From JAFGKK01 sp964521085 (lineage in GTDB: Bacteria; Chloroflexota; Anaerolineae; Anaerolineales; RBG-16-64-43), in assembly GCA_964521085.1 (NCBI GenBank), contig CAZFPL010000058.1:1-18929 (forward strand): a DNA stretch of 18,929 nt, in the 5' to 3' direction. A model generated the notes under the pieces. That model was not told the origin of the DNA. It searched no databases and saw nothing but the letters and a program-made list of their open reading frames with translations. Positions within the stretch are counted from its first letter, which is position 1. Every line of letters starts with the position of its first letter. The position numbers were made by a program, and so were the translations under genes. This document shows, piece by piece, positions 6,215-14,685 of the stretch.

Positions 6215-6239
6215 GAACCATCTCGATCTGTTCTTGCGG
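6209..6239 (+). terminator. Stem-loop overlapping the GH8 stop codon
   Basis: CCGTAAGAAC (6209-6218) pairs with GTTCTTGCGG (6230-6239) with one G-U pair around an 11-nt loop; the stop codon TAA lies in the left arm. No T-tract follows, so it may be a weak attenuator or 3'-end stabiliser. The rest of the 177-bp gap before xylF shows no convincing promoter. Confidence 0.4.
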
Positions 6240-6391
6240 GTCAGGGGGCTCGGTGGTTAAAACAGGAGAGGAACAGTCAAGATCCAATTGGGAAATGCCC
6301 GGAAAGGAGGAAGAAGACCCAAGATCAGATTTCCAGGATAACCAACGCAACATCGCTTCAGGATCAAACCATCTTTGAAAGGAGCCGAAAT

Positions 6392-7492
6392 ATGTACCGC
6401 AAAATTTTTATGGCACTTTTGCTGGTCGCTCTCATGACCGGCATGGTTTCCTGCGCCGCCGCCGGCAAGACCAAGGTCGGTCTTTCCTTTTCCGACTTCG
6501 CGACCGAGCGGTGGAAGCCCGAAGCCGATCTAATGTCGAAGCTCTTGAAGGAAAAGGGCTATGACGTGATCGTCCAGGAAGCGAACCATGACGTCAAGCT
6601 GCAGAACGACCAGATCGACAACATGGTCTCGCAGGGCGTGAAGGGCCTGATCGTCATCGCCGAAGACGGCGACGCCGCGGCGACCGCCGTGGACGCGGCT
6701 GCCAAGGCCGGCGTGAAAGTCATCGCCTACGACCGCCTGATCAAGACCACCGCCATCTCTGCCTACATTTCCTTCAACAACACCGAAGTCGGCCGCCAGG
6801 AAGCGTTGGGCGTCATGACGGCGCTCGGAATTCCCGGAAGCACCAAGTGGACGAAGGAAAATCCTGCTAAGATCGTCCTGTCCGGCGGATCCCCGACCGA
6901 CAACAACGCCATCCTGGTCCGCAACGGCCAGATGGAAGTCATCCAGCCCTACATCGAACAGGGCATCATCAAAATCGTGGCCGACCAGTGGGTCGACAAC
7001 TGGGATCCCGCGACGGCCGAGAAGATGATGGAGAACATCCTGACCAGCATCCAGAACCAGGTGGATGGCGTGATCGCCTCCAACGACGGCACCGCGCTGG
7101 GCGAACTGCAGGCGCTGAAAGCCCAGGGTCTGGCCGGCAAGGTTCCGATCTCCGGTCAGGATGCGACGGCCGATGGCTGCAACAGCATCGTCAAGGGCGA
7201 GCAGACCGTTTCCGTATACAAGGACATCCGCTTGCTCTCCCCGATGGCTGTGGATATGATGGACAAGCTGCTCAAGGGTCAGACGATCTCGGACCTGGTG
7301 TCCTACACGATGGCCGAACTGACCAACGATAACACCAAGACCGGTAATGTCATGGCCAACTTCCTGAAGGTTTACCAGGTCAACAAGGACAACGTCTACG
7401 ACCTGATCGTCAAGAGCTGCTTCCAGCCATACGATGATGTATATCGCGACATTCCGGATGCCGAACGGCCGGCCAAAGTAACCTGCCCGTAG
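6392..7492 (+). CDS. xylF: D-xylose ABC transporter substrate-binding lipoprotein XylF
   Basis: Captures xylose outside the membrane and delivers it to XylGH. The 366-residue product has a lipoprotein signal (MYRKIFMALLLVALMTGMVSC, Cys21) and then the two-lobed periplasmic-binding-protein type 1 fold: KVGLSFSDFATERWKPE at the start of lobe 1, a ligand-pocket-like VIAYDRLI, and GVIASNDGTALGELQALKAQG and ISGQDATADG in lobe 2. The FATERW and AYDR motifs are specific to the XylF branch rather than RbsB or MglB. AAAGGAG lies 7 bp before the ATG. Two stem-loops follow the gene, fitting the usual excess of binding protein over permease. The exact sugar is inferred from family and from linked xylA. 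Confidence 0.92.
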   Translation: MYRKIFMALLLVALMTGMVSCAAAGKTKVGLSFSDFATERWKPEADLMSKLLKEKGYDVIVQEANHDVKLQNDQIDNMVSQGVKGLIVIAEDGDAAATAVDAAAKAGVKVIAYDRLIKTTAISAYISFNNTEVGRQEALGVMTALGIPGSTKWTKENPAKIVLSGGSPTDNNAILVRNGQMEVIQPYIEQGIIKIVADQWVDNWDPATAEKMMENILTSIQNQVDGVIASNDGTALGELQALKAQGLAGKVPISGQDATADGCNSIVKGEQTVSVYKDIRLLSPMAVDMMDKLLKGQTISDLVSYTMAELTNDNTKTGNVMANFLKVYQVNKDNVYDLIVKSCFQPYDDVYRDIPDAERPAKVTCP

Positions 7493-7494
7493 TC

Positions 7495-7539
7495 GAAACG
7501 ACTCAAACTGTCCGGTCGTTTCTCGACCGTCTGGTTTGA
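7495..7539 (+). promoter_or_regulatory. First stem-loop of the xylF-xylG intergenic region
   Basis: Two overlapping pairings are possible: GAAACGAC (7495-7502) with GTCGTTTC (7515-7522), or a longer interrupted hairpin with CGGTCG/CGACCG (7513-7518/7524-7529) extended by TCAAAC/GTTTGA (7503-7508/7534-7539). They are mutually exclusive. No T-run follows. A position directly after the xylF stop suits a 3'-end-stabilising or attenuating structure. Confidence 0.5.
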
Positions 7540-7562
7540 CAGATCCATCTGAAGCAAGAAGT

Positions 7563-7618
7563 GGGGGCGGGTCTTCCTTGTGAATATCGATCTTCCCATT
7601 CCAAGGAAGCCCGCCCTC
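7563..7618 (+). promoter_or_regulatory. Second, long stem-loop upstream of xylG
   Basis: GGGCGGG (7565-7571) and CTTCCTTG (7573-7580) pair with CAAGGAAG (7602-7609) and CCCGCCC (7610-7616), leaving a single bulged T and a 21-nt loop; one further G-C and one G-U pair close the base. The stem ends 13 bp before the CAGGAG ribosome binding site of xylG. It lacks a T-tract. It should reduce read-through or xylG translation relative to xylF. Confidence 0.6.
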
Positions 7619-7643
7619 ATAATCCGGGACTCAGGAGTGCGGC

Positions 7644-9200
7644 ATGAGTGACGATGTCATCCTCGAGTTTAGAAATGTGACAAAACGATTTCCGGGGATC
7701 ACCGCGCTATACGACGTTTCGTTTTCGATCAAGCGCGGGGAGATCCACGGGATTTGCGGCGAGAACGGCGCCGGCAAATCCACCCTGATGAAGATCCTAT
7801 CCGGCGTATACCCGCACGGTTCCTACGAAGGCCAGGTCATCTATAACGGAAAAGAATTGAAATTAGAGGCCGGGTCGATCCGTCGGGCGGCGGAAGAGGG
7901 GATTGCGATCGTCTATCAGGAATTAACGCTGGTGCCCACCATCACGGTCGGCGAGAATATTTTCCTCGGCAAAGAGCCCGTCGACCTCGGGATCATCAAC
8001 TGGCACAAGCTCTACTCCGAGACCGATAGATTGCTGGAAAAATATCACCTGGATGTCGACTCCCGCGCGCTGGTCAGGCACCTGGGCGTGGGGAAAATGC
8101 AAATGACCGAGATCGCCAAGGCGCTTTCCGAGAACGCCAAAATTCTGATCCTCGACGAACCGACCAGCGCTCTGGCCGAATCCGAGATCGTCCAATTAAT
8201 GGAGATCCTGCGCGGATTGAAGCAGCACGGAGTGACGTGCATTTACATCAGCCACAAATTGGAGGAATTCTTCCGGATCGCCGATTCGATCACGGTTCTC
8301 CGGGACGGGAAGATGATTATCACCCGCCCGGCGAAGGAATTAAATGTAGAAACCCTGGTGCGCAACATGGTGGGCCGCGAGATGAAGGAGCGTTTTCCCA
8401 AAGGAAACCGCAGGCCGGGCGAGGTCATTCTGGAGGTGGAAGACCTGCATGCGCAGGATCCCAACGACCGGAAATTCGAAATTATTAAAGGCGTGAATTT
8501 CAACCTGCGCAAAGGCGAAATTCTCGGAATTGCCGGCTTGATGGGATCCGGACGGACGGAATTGGTCATGACTCTGTTCGGGGAGTACGGCAAGATCACC
8601 AAAGGGAAAATTAAATTGGAGGGCAAGGAAATCAAGCCCAAGAGTTCACGGCAAGCCATGCGGCAGGGAATCAGCTTGGTCCCCGAAGACCGAAAGCGGC
8701 ACGGACTGGTGCTGATCCAATCCATCCTGCGGAATATTTCCCTGGCCAACCTGGACCGGTTTTCCTCGTGGTTCCGAATTAACGATGCCGCCGAATTAAA
8801 GGAAAGCATGGATTTCGCCAAAAGCCTGGCGATTAAAGCGTCCAACCTTCACGCCAAGGCGGATTCGCTTTCCGGGGGCAACCAGCAGAAGGTCGTGATA
8901 TCCAAATGGCTTATGTCGCGGCCGAAGGTGCTGATTATGGACGACCCGACGCGCGGGATCGATGTGGGCACAAAATTCGAAATTTATAAGATCATGAACG
9001 ATCTCAGCGAGCAGGGGATCGGCATCATTATGATCTCCAGCGATCTGGTGGAAGTTCTCGGAATGAGCGACCGGATCATGGTCATGCATGAGGACCATTC
9101 GGTCTGCACGCTCGATATCGCCGATGCCACCCAGGAAAAGATCATGGCGCTGGCCACCGGCACAGCGTCCAATCCCACTCCCGAAAGGCCAACCAAATGA
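7644..9200 (+). CDS. xylG: Xylose ABC transporter ATP-binding protein XylG (two fused ATPase domains)
   Basis: Powers CUT2-type sugar import on the cytoplasmic face. The 518 residues hold two ABC domains. Domain 1 has Walker A GENGAGKST (39-47), the variant signature LGVGKMQMTEIAKAL and Walker B ILILDEPTSAL. Domain 2 has the degenerate Walker A GLMGSGRTE near 299-307, where Arg replaces the usual Lys, a canonical LSGGNQQK signature near 410 and Walker B VLIMDDPTRGID. This asymmetric pair is the norm for the XylG/RbsA/MglA family, so only the first Walker A is expected to be fully catalytic. The ATG at 7644 follows CAGGAG. The stop overlaps the xylH start by 4 bp, which indicates translational coupling. 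Confidence 0.95.
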   Translation: MSDDVILEFRNVTKRFPGITALYDVSFSIKRGEIHGICGENGAGKSTLMKILSGVYPHGSYEGQVIYNGKELKLEAGSIRRAAEEGIAIVYQELTLVPTITVGENIFLGKEPVDLGIINWHKLYSETDRLLEKYHLDVDSRALVRHLGVGKMQMTEIAKALSENAKILILDEPTSALAESEIVQLMEILRGLKQHGVTCIYISHKLEEFFRIADSITVLRDGKMIITRPAKELNVETLVRNMVGREMKERFPKGNRRPGEVILEVEDLHAQDPNDRKFEIIKGVNFNLRKGEILGIAGLMGSGRTELVMTLFGEYGKITKGKIKLEGKEIKPKSSRQAMRQGISLVPEDRKRHGLVLIQSILRNISLANLDRFSSWFRINDAAELKESMDFAKSLAIKASNLHAKADSLSGGNQQKVVISKWLMSRPKVLIMDDPTRGIDVGTKFEIYKIMNDLSEQGIGIIMISSDLVEVLGMSDRIMVMHEDHSVCTLDIADATQEKIMALATGTASNPTPERPTK

Positions 9201-10402
9201 GCGCTATTTCCACTACCCCTAAGGAAACCACGTTCTCCGCGATCATGCGGCAACTGCGCGGAAATTTACAGACCTACGCCCTGGTCGTGGCCATGATCGT
9301 CATCTGGGGACTCTTCTTCGCACTGACCGGCGGAACCTACCTCTCGGCGCAGAATTTTTCCAACCTCTTCCGCCAGATGGTGGTCACCGCCATTCTCAGT
9401 GTCGGCATGGTCCTGGTCATCGTCACCGGTAATATCGACCTTTCGGTCGGGAAATTGGCGGGATTTGTATCCGTGGTGGTTGCCTACCTGCAGCTGCGCA
9501 CCTGGGACCAGCTGATCCCCGGCCAACCCGCGCTGGCCGCGGTCCTTTCCGTGATTGCCGGAATCGGCGTGGGCACCCTGTACGGCGTTGCCCAGGGATG
9601 GATCATCGCCTACTTGGATGTCCCGGCGTTCATCGTAACGCTGGGCAGCATGTGGATCCTCAACGGGTTGATCCTGATCCGGACCGAAGGAAAAACACTC
9701 GCCGCCAACCAGGATTATTTTGAATTCATAGGGCAGGGGTATTTACCCGACAGTTACTTATTGGCATTCCTCCTCTCCTGTATTATCGTGATTATTCTTT
9801 TCGCGTTGATGGTTTACGGCCGATGGCAGAAATCAAAGTACGGCTTTACCCTGCCCTCGCTACTCATGGATCTTCTGAAAACCGGTTTTTTCGGTCTTTT
9901 ACTGACAGCATATATTTTCTACGTTACCAGCTACAAGGGTTTGCAATTTCCCGTGCTCATCCTGATATTCTTTGCCGTCGTAGTGGCATACATTTCCAAT
10001 AACACAAAATTTGGGAGGCACGCCTACGCCATCGGGGGCAACCGGGAGGCGGCGCGCCTGTCGGGGATCAACATCAAGAACAACATCTTCATGGTGTTTG
10101 TGTTGATGGGATTCCTGTGCGGCGTTTCCGGCGTGGTGTTGGCCTCGTATGTGGGCTACGGGACGATCGCTGCAGGACAAGGTTACGAACTCGACGCGAT
10201 CGCCGCCTGCATCCTCGGCGGCACCTCGACCCTCGGCGGAGTGGGGACGATCTTCGGGGCGATGGTCGGATCGCTGATCATGGCCAGCCTGACCAACGGC
10301 CTGCAGGTCATGAACGTTCCCGCGGCCTGGCAATACGTGCTCAAGGGACTGGTCTTGGTCATCGCCGTACTCGGCGATGTCTACATGAAACGGAACCGGT
10401 AG
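9197..10402 (+). CDS. xylH: Xylose ABC transporter permease XylH
   Basis: Integral membrane channel of the xylose importer. The 401-residue protein has about ten hydrophobic segments and the CUT2 permease hallmarks: VTAILSVGMVLVIVTGNIDLSVG at about 65-88, FIVTLGSMWILNGL at about 145, AYAIGGNREAARLSGI at about 275-290 (the EAA-like loop that contacts the ATPase) and ILGGTSTLGGVGTIFGA at about 336-352. The middle region with YGRWQKSKYGF gives the somewhat longer XylH-type length. It shares the ATGA overlap with xylG and ends 14 bp before a probable terminator. Confidence 0.94.
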   Translation: MSAISTTPKETTFSAIMRQLRGNLQTYALVVAMIVIWGLFFALTGGTYLSAQNFSNLFRQMVVTAILSVGMVLVIVTGNIDLSVGKLAGFVSVVVAYLQLRTWDQLIPGQPALAAVLSVIAGIGVGTLYGVAQGWIIAYLDVPAFIVTLGSMWILNGLILIRTEGKTLAANQDYFEFIGQGYLPDSYLLAFLLSCIIVIILFALMVYGRWQKSKYGFTLPSLLMDLLKTGFFGLLLTAYIFYVTSYKGLQFPVLILIFFAVVVAYISNNTKFGRHAYAIGGNREAARLSGINIKNNIFMVFVLMGFLCGVSGVVLASYVGYGTIAAGQGYELDAIAACILGGTSTLGGVGTIFGAMVGSLIMASLTNGLQVMNVPAAWQYVLKGLVLVIAVLGDVYMKRNR

Positions 10403-10416
10403 TCCGATCGGATAAG

Positions 10417-10444
10417 AGCGGCGGGTTACCGGCCGTTCGTTTTT
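10417..10444 (+). terminator. Probable intrinsic terminator or attenuator between xylH and xylA
   Basis: AGCGGCGGG (10417-10425) pairs with CCGGCCGTT (10429-10437) with one G-G mismatch, closing a TTA loop, and is followed two bases later by five T (10440-10444). This is the most terminator-like site in the cluster. The 64 bp between it and xylA show no good promoter, so partial read-through seems likely. Confidence 0.55.
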
Positions 10445-10508
10445 CCGAGCAACATTCCACCGGCCGCCGGAAGGCGACCGTTGAGACCATTTGTTTCAGG
10501 AGGAAGTC

Positions 10509-11675
10509 ATGTCGAATTATTCGCCCAAACCCGAGCACAAATTCACCTTCGGACTTTGGACGGTTGGGAACACCGGCCGTGATCCATTCGGCGCCCCGAC
10601 GCGCGATTCGAAATCGCCCGTGGAACTGGTGAACCTGCTGGCCGAAGTCGGCGCGTACGGGGTTAATCTGCACGACAACGACCTGCTGCCGATTGACGCA
10701 ACCCCGTCCGAGCGCGACAAGATCGTCGCCGATTTCAAGGCTGCGCTGAAGAAAACCGGATTGGTCGTTCCGATGGCGACCACCAACCTCTTCTTTGATC
10801 CGGCCTTCAAGGACGGCGCCTTCACCTCCAACGATCCGAAAGTGCGCGCCCTTGCCGTGCAAAAGACGATGGCTTCCATCGATCTGGGCGCCGAACTGGG
10901 GGCGAAGGTCTACGTGTTCTGGGGCGGCCGCGAGGGAACCGAAAGCGACGCCACCAAGAATCCGGCGACGGCGATCAAACGCAACCGCGAAGCGATGGAC
11001 TTCCTGTGCGAATACGTACTGGATAAGAAGTACGATATGAAATTCGCCCTGGAAGCCAAGCCGAACGAACCGCGGGGCGACATCTACAATGCCACCACCG
11101 GCCATATGCTGGCCTTCATCGCCACCCTCGGCCATCCCGAAATGGTCGGGGTAAATCCCGAAGTAGCCCACGAACACATGGCGGGTATCAATTTCCTGCA
11201 CGGCGTGGCGCAGGCCTGGGAAGCGGGGAAACTCTTCCACATCGACCTCAACGACCAGTACCCGGGACGCTACGACCAGGACTTGCGCTTCGGATCGCGC
11301 GACCCGAAAGCGGCCTTCTTCCTCGTGAAATTCCTGGAGGATGTCGGGTACGCGGGAAGCCGGCACTTCGATGCGCACGCCTACCGCACGGAAGACTACG
11401 AGGGCGTCAAGGATTTCGCCCGCGGCTGCATGCGGACCTACCTGATCCTCAAGGAGAAGGGCGCCCGCTGGAACGCCGACAAGGAAATCCAGGCGATCGT
11501 GGCTGAGATCAACGCGGACGACGGTTCGACGGCGCCCTACACCGGGAAATATTCTCCGGCCAAGGCCAGCAGCCTGAAAGGGCAGGTGTTCGACCGGGTT
11601 GCCCTGGGCAAGCGTGGACTGAAATACGAGCGGCTCGATCAGCTGACCATCGATATCCTGCTCGGCACGCGCTGA
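10509..11675 (+). CDS. xylA: Xylose isomerase, class I (short, actinobacterial type)
   Basis: Converts D-xylose to D-xylulose in the cytoplasm (EC 5.3.1.5) with two divalent metals. The ATG at 10509 is chosen over the in-frame TTG at 10491 because CAGGAGGA lies just before it. The 388-residue length equals Streptomyces-type enzymes, and the active site aligns with a constant offset of one: the HDND motif with His55 and Asp58, the catalytic Lys184 and metal ligand Glu182 in ALEAKPNEPRGD, Glu218 and His221 in VNPEVAHEHMAG, Asp246 in HIDLNDQ, Asp256 and Asp258 in YDQDLRFG, and Asp288 in HFDAH. WGGREG at 138-143 is the family signature. All metal ligands are intact. It is followed 60 bp later by the GH3 gene without a terminator, so the two are probably co-transcribed. 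Confidence 0.97.
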   Translation: MSNYSPKPEHKFTFGLWTVGNTGRDPFGAPTRDSKSPVELVNLLAEVGAYGVNLHDNDLLPIDATPSERDKIVADFKAALKKTGLVVPMATTNLFFDPAFKDGAFTSNDPKVRALAVQKTMASIDLGAELGAKVYVFWGGREGTESDATKNPATAIKRNREAMDFLCEYVLDKKYDMKFALEAKPNEPRGDIYNATTGHMLAFIATLGHPEMVGVNPEVAHEHMAGINFLHGVAQAWEAGKLFHIDLNDQYPGRYDQDLRFGSRDPKAAFFLVKFLEDVGYAGSRHFDAHAYRTEDYEGVKDFARGCMRTYLILKEKGARWNADKEIQAIVAEINADDGSTAPYTGKYSPAKASSLKGQVFDRVALGKRGLKYERLDQLTIDILLGTR

Positions 11676-11735
11676 TTCGGCCGCGGATTCCCGTCGCGAC
11701 CTCCAATCGAGTTCGATTCCTCAGGAGTATTTTGC

Positions 11736-14093
11736 GTGGACAATACTCAGGCGAAGCCTTTGTATCTCGATGCTTCCCGTTCCATCCCCGTCCGGCTGCG
11801 CGATCTGCTGGGGCGGATGACGGTTGAAGAAAAATTATCCCAGCTGACCTCGTACTGGTTCCATGACCTTCTGAACGGGGATGTGCTTTCCAATGACCGG
11901 ATGCAGATGCTTCTGGGGAACGGCATCGGAGGGATTTCCCGCGTCGGCGGATCCAGCATGCTGACGCCGGCCGGGGTTGCACGCGCGGGAAACGCCATCC
12001 AGCAATTTCTAAAGGAGCATACGCGTCTGGGAATCCCCGTCCTCCTGCACGAGGAATGCTGTTCCGGTTATATGGGATTGGGCGGGACGATCTTTCCGCA
12101 GATGATCGGGCTGGCCAGCTCGTGGAATCCGAATCTGGTGCAAAAGCTGACCGGAGAAATCCGGCGCCAGATGCTGGCGGTCGGCGCCCGCCAGGGCCTG
12201 GCACCGGTGCTCGACGTGGCACTCGACCCGCGCTGGGGCCGGACCGAAGAGACGTTCGGCGAGGATCCCCTTTTGGTTTCCCGGTTTGGCGCGGCCTACA
12301 TCCGCGGAGTGCAGGGGGACGATATGAAGAACGGCCTGATGGCCACCGGCAAGCACTTCATCGGCCACAGCCTGTCCTCCGGCGGCCTGAATTGCGCCCC
12401 GGTTCGCCTCGGTCCGCGCACTTTGCGCGAGGTGAATCTGATGCCTTTTCAGGCCGCCGTTTCGGAGGCCGGAATCCGTTCGATGATGAATGCCTATGTC
12501 GAACTGGACGGAGAAGTGGTGGCGGCATCGAGCGCGATCATGACCGACCTGCTGCGCGGCGAGCTGGGCTTCAAGGGGCTGGTAGTCTCCGACTATGATG
12601 CGATCACCATGCTGAAAACCTACCACCGCGTCGCGGCGGATGAACGCGCCGCCGCCGTGAAGGCATTCAAAGCGGGAATCGAAATGGAACTGCCGACGCG
12701 CATCTGTTACGGCGAACCGTTGCGCGCAGCCCTGGAGGCCGGCGATATCAACGTAGAGGAGATCGACGCTGCCGTTCAACTCGTCCTGCAATCCAAGTTC
12801 GAACTCGGGTTGTTCGAGAAGTTTCTGGTGGACGAGCATGCGGTCGAGGGGTGCTTCGAAACGCCGGCGCAGCGCGCGCTGGCCAGAGAGGCGGCCGGCC
12901 AGAGCCTGGTCCTGTTGAAAAACGACGGTGCACTGCCGCTGCGGAATCCCCGTACGATCGCCGTCATCGGGCCGAACGCCGATGCGCCGCGCAACCTGGC
13001 GGGGGATTATTCCTACCTGGCGGACGTGGAGCTGATGGCTCACGCGCCCATCCCCGCTTTGCAGTTCCTGCACGATCCGGATCAGGAATATCTTCGCAAA
13101 CACAACGTGAAAATTCCTTCCATCCTGGATGCGATCCGGGAGCGGGCGGGAAAAGACACCCGCGTACTGCACGCGTGGGGCTGTCCGGTGGTCGGAGTGG
13201 ACCGCTCGGGTATCGAGGAGGCTGTCGCCGCCGCCGGTCAGGCGGACGTGGTCATCCTCGTACTGGGCGATAAATCCGGGTTGACCTGGGAATGCACGTC
13301 CGGCGAATTCCGCGACCGCACGGAACTGGGCCTGCCCGGCATACAGGAGGAACTGGTAAAAGCGGTCGTGGGCGCCAGAAAACCGGTGGTGGCCGTGCTG
13401 GTCAATGGACGCCCGCTGTCCATCCCGTGGTTGCAGGAAAACATCTCGGCCATCCTGGAAGCGTGGGTTCCCGGCGAAGAAGGAGCCGCAGCCGTGGCCG
13501 ATGCGTTGTTTGGAACGGTCAATCCGGGGGGAAAACTGCCCATCACGATTCCCCGTTCCGTAGGCCAGATCCCGATATCCTATAACCATAAACCCTCGGG
13601 AAGCCGTTCGTACTTTTATGAATATTACATGGATTCACCGGCCAGCCCGCTGTATCCGTTTGGGCACGGGTTGAGTTATACGTCGTTCGAATACTCCGAT
13701 TTAACCGTGGCCCCCGCGGAGATGAAATCCGGGGGAACGGTCGACATCCGCCTTAAAGTTGCCAATACGGGGAAAGTCGCGGGGGATGAAGTGGTGCAGT
13801 TGTACGTTTGCGATCCGCTGGCATCCATCCCGCGGCCGGTCATGGAACTCAAAGGTTTCTGCCGGATCGCCTTCCAACCCGGCGAATCCCGCACGGTAAA
13901 CTTCCAATTGCCGGTCGACATTTTGGCTTTCTATGACGAGAATCTGGATCTGATCGTCGAGCCGGGAAAGATTCAGATCATGCTGGGCAGTTCTTCAAGC
14001 GACATCCGCTTGGAAGGGAAATTCGAAATAATCGGTTCCAAGAAGACGAAACTTGGCAAGCGCGTGACCGTTTGTCCGGTCAAGGTGGAATAG
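11736..14093 (+). CDS. GH3 family glycosidase, probable intracellular beta-xylosidase
   Basis: A 785-residue retaining glycosidase. It starts at GTG 11736 with CAGGAG 8 bp upstream. No signal peptide is seen, so it should act in the cytoplasm. The first domain (about 1-330) holds HEECCSGYMGLGGTIFPQ, the GKHF substrate-binding pair Lys206-His207 and the nucleophile Asp286 in GLVVSDYDAITM. The (alpha/beta)6 sandwich domain (about 385-640) carries SGEFRDRTELGLPG with the acid/base candidate Glu524 and YPFGHGLSYT at its end. A C-terminal fibronectin-III-like domain (about 655-765) follows. There is no PA14 insertion. GH3 enzymes also include beta-glucosidases and arabinofuranosidases; xylosidase is inferred from xylA and the GH8 neighbour. 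The GH3 assignment is firm. Confidence 0.9.
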   Translation: MDNTQAKPLYLDASRSIPVRLRDLLGRMTVEEKLSQLTSYWFHDLLNGDVLSNDRMQMLLGNGIGGISRVGGSSMLTPAGVARAGNAIQQFLKEHTRLGIPVLLHEECCSGYMGLGGTIFPQMIGLASSWNPNLVQKLTGEIRRQMLAVGARQGLAPVLDVALDPRWGRTEETFGEDPLLVSRFGAAYIRGVQGDDMKNGLMATGKHFIGHSLSSGGLNCAPVRLGPRTLREVNLMPFQAAVSEAGIRSMMNAYVELDGEVVAASSAIMTDLLRGELGFKGLVVSDYDAITMLKTYHRVAADERAAAVKAFKAGIEMELPTRICYGEPLRAALEAGDINVEEIDAAVQLVLQSKFELGLFEKFLVDEHAVEGCFETPAQRALAREAAGQSLVLLKNDGALPLRNPRTIAVIGPNADAPRNLAGDYSYLADVELMAHAPIPALQFLHDPDQEYLRKHNVKIPSILDAIRERAGKDTRVLHAWGCPVVGVDRSGIEEAVAAAGQADVVILVLGDKSGLTWECTSGEFRDRTELGLPGIQEELVKAVVGARKPVVAVLVNGRPLSIPWLQENISAILEAWVPGEEGAAAVADALFGTVNPGGKLPITIPRSVGQIPISYNHKPSGSRSYFYEYYMDSPASPLYPFGHGLSYTSFEYSDLTVAPAEMKSGGTVDIRLKVANTGKVAGDEVVQLYVCDPLASIPRPVMELKGFCRIAFQPGESRTVNFQLPVDILAFYDENLDLIVEPGKIQIMLGSSSSDIRLEGKFEIIGSKKTKLGKRVTVCPVKVE

Positions 14094-14159
14094 CCCCGGT
14101 TTCCCGTTTCCGTATGAAACCAACCGGAAGGAATGACAGATCCATGAGGAGTTCCCCGA

Positions 14160-14193
14160 GGGATCGGATAATCCCCTGACGGAAAGTTTTTTT
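14160..14193 (+). terminator. Weak candidate terminator after the GH3 gene
   Basis: GGGAT (14160-14164) and ATCCC (14171-14175) enclose a 6-nt loop; eleven bases later a run of seven T occurs (14187-14193). The stem is short and the spacing long, so this is only the best visible candidate for the end of the xylan operon. The rest of the 220-bp gap to the next gene contains no clear promoter, apart from a TACAAT at 14207-14212 without a -35. Confidence 0.3.
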
Positions 14194-14313
14194 CCCCGGA
14201 GTCGTGTACAATGGAAGGAGCACGGTCCGATCCAAAAAGCCGTTGAAGAAACCGACGTCGCATACCGAAGTAGCCGTCTATCCGATTTCGGAACAGGGAA
14301 AGGAAGAGAATCC

Positions 14314-14592
14314 ATGGGCACCTACATTTTATTCGGGAATTATTCGCAGGATGCGCTGAAAAAAATCAGCGCCCGGCGAACCGCCGGAGCCGCCGCGCTT
14401 ATCAAGAAGAGCGGCGGGGAACTCAAGGCGGGTTACGCGCTGTTGGGCGATGTCGACATCGTGTTGATTGCCGACTTTCCGGATAACACCAAGGCCATGA
14501 AAGCCTCCATCGAACTCACGCGCCAGTTGGGGATCGGCTTCCGGACCGCACCGGCTGTAAGCGTGGAATTTTTCGACAGCATGATGTCGTAG
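14314..14592 (+). CDS. GYD-domain protein
   Basis: A small 92-residue protein that fits the GYD family: a ferredoxin-like dimeric alpha/beta fold, with an N-terminal strand YILFGNYSQDAL, a helix with an RRTAGAAALIKKSGG turn, the signature-like GYALLGDVDIVLIADFPDN (about 47-65) in place of GxYD, and a C-terminal strand TAPAVSVEFFD. The family is widespread and its biochemical role is not established to my knowledge. AAAGGAAGAG precedes the ATG. A stem-loop follows the gene, so it is probably expressed on its own and not as part of the xylan operon. Confidence 0.85.
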   Translation: MGTYILFGNYSQDALKKISARRTAGAAALIKKSGGELKAGYALLGDVDIVLIADFPDNTKAMKASIELTRQLGIGFRTAPAVSVEFFDSMMS

Positions 14593-14631
14593 CGCGTCCC
14601 GGAAAGCAGAGATCAGCCGCAAAGATGTGAA

Positions 14632-14685
14632 GGGCAGGGTGACTGTCCAACAAGGGCATGGACGGTATCCTGCCCGTTAATTATT
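14632..14685 (+). terminator. Stem-loop terminator after the GYD gene
   Basis: GGGCAGG (14632-14638) pairs with CCTGCCC (14669-14675); an inner helix CTGTCC/GGACGG (14643-14648/14660-14665, one G-U pair) extends it. GTTAATTATT follows, T-rich but interrupted. An alternative pairing of CCAACAAGG (14647-14655) with CTTTGTTGG (14706-14714) would disrupt this hairpin. Confidence 0.5.

Noticed and set aside
6234..6262. TTGCGG-17-TTAAAA as a promoter for xylF
   Set aside because: The -10 match is only about half of consensus and the -35 overlaps the hairpin after the GH8 gene; read-through is at least as likely.
10359..11378. 339-residue reading frame antisense to xylA
   Set aside because: The xylA frame has every metal ligand; the antisense frame has no recognisable domain and runs through the xylH end and the terminator.
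12009..13589. 526-residue reading frame antisense to the GH3 gene
   Set aside because: It is the mirror of a GC-rich coding sequence, with Arg/Gln/His-rich low-information composition and no domain; the GH3 frame has all catalytic motifs.
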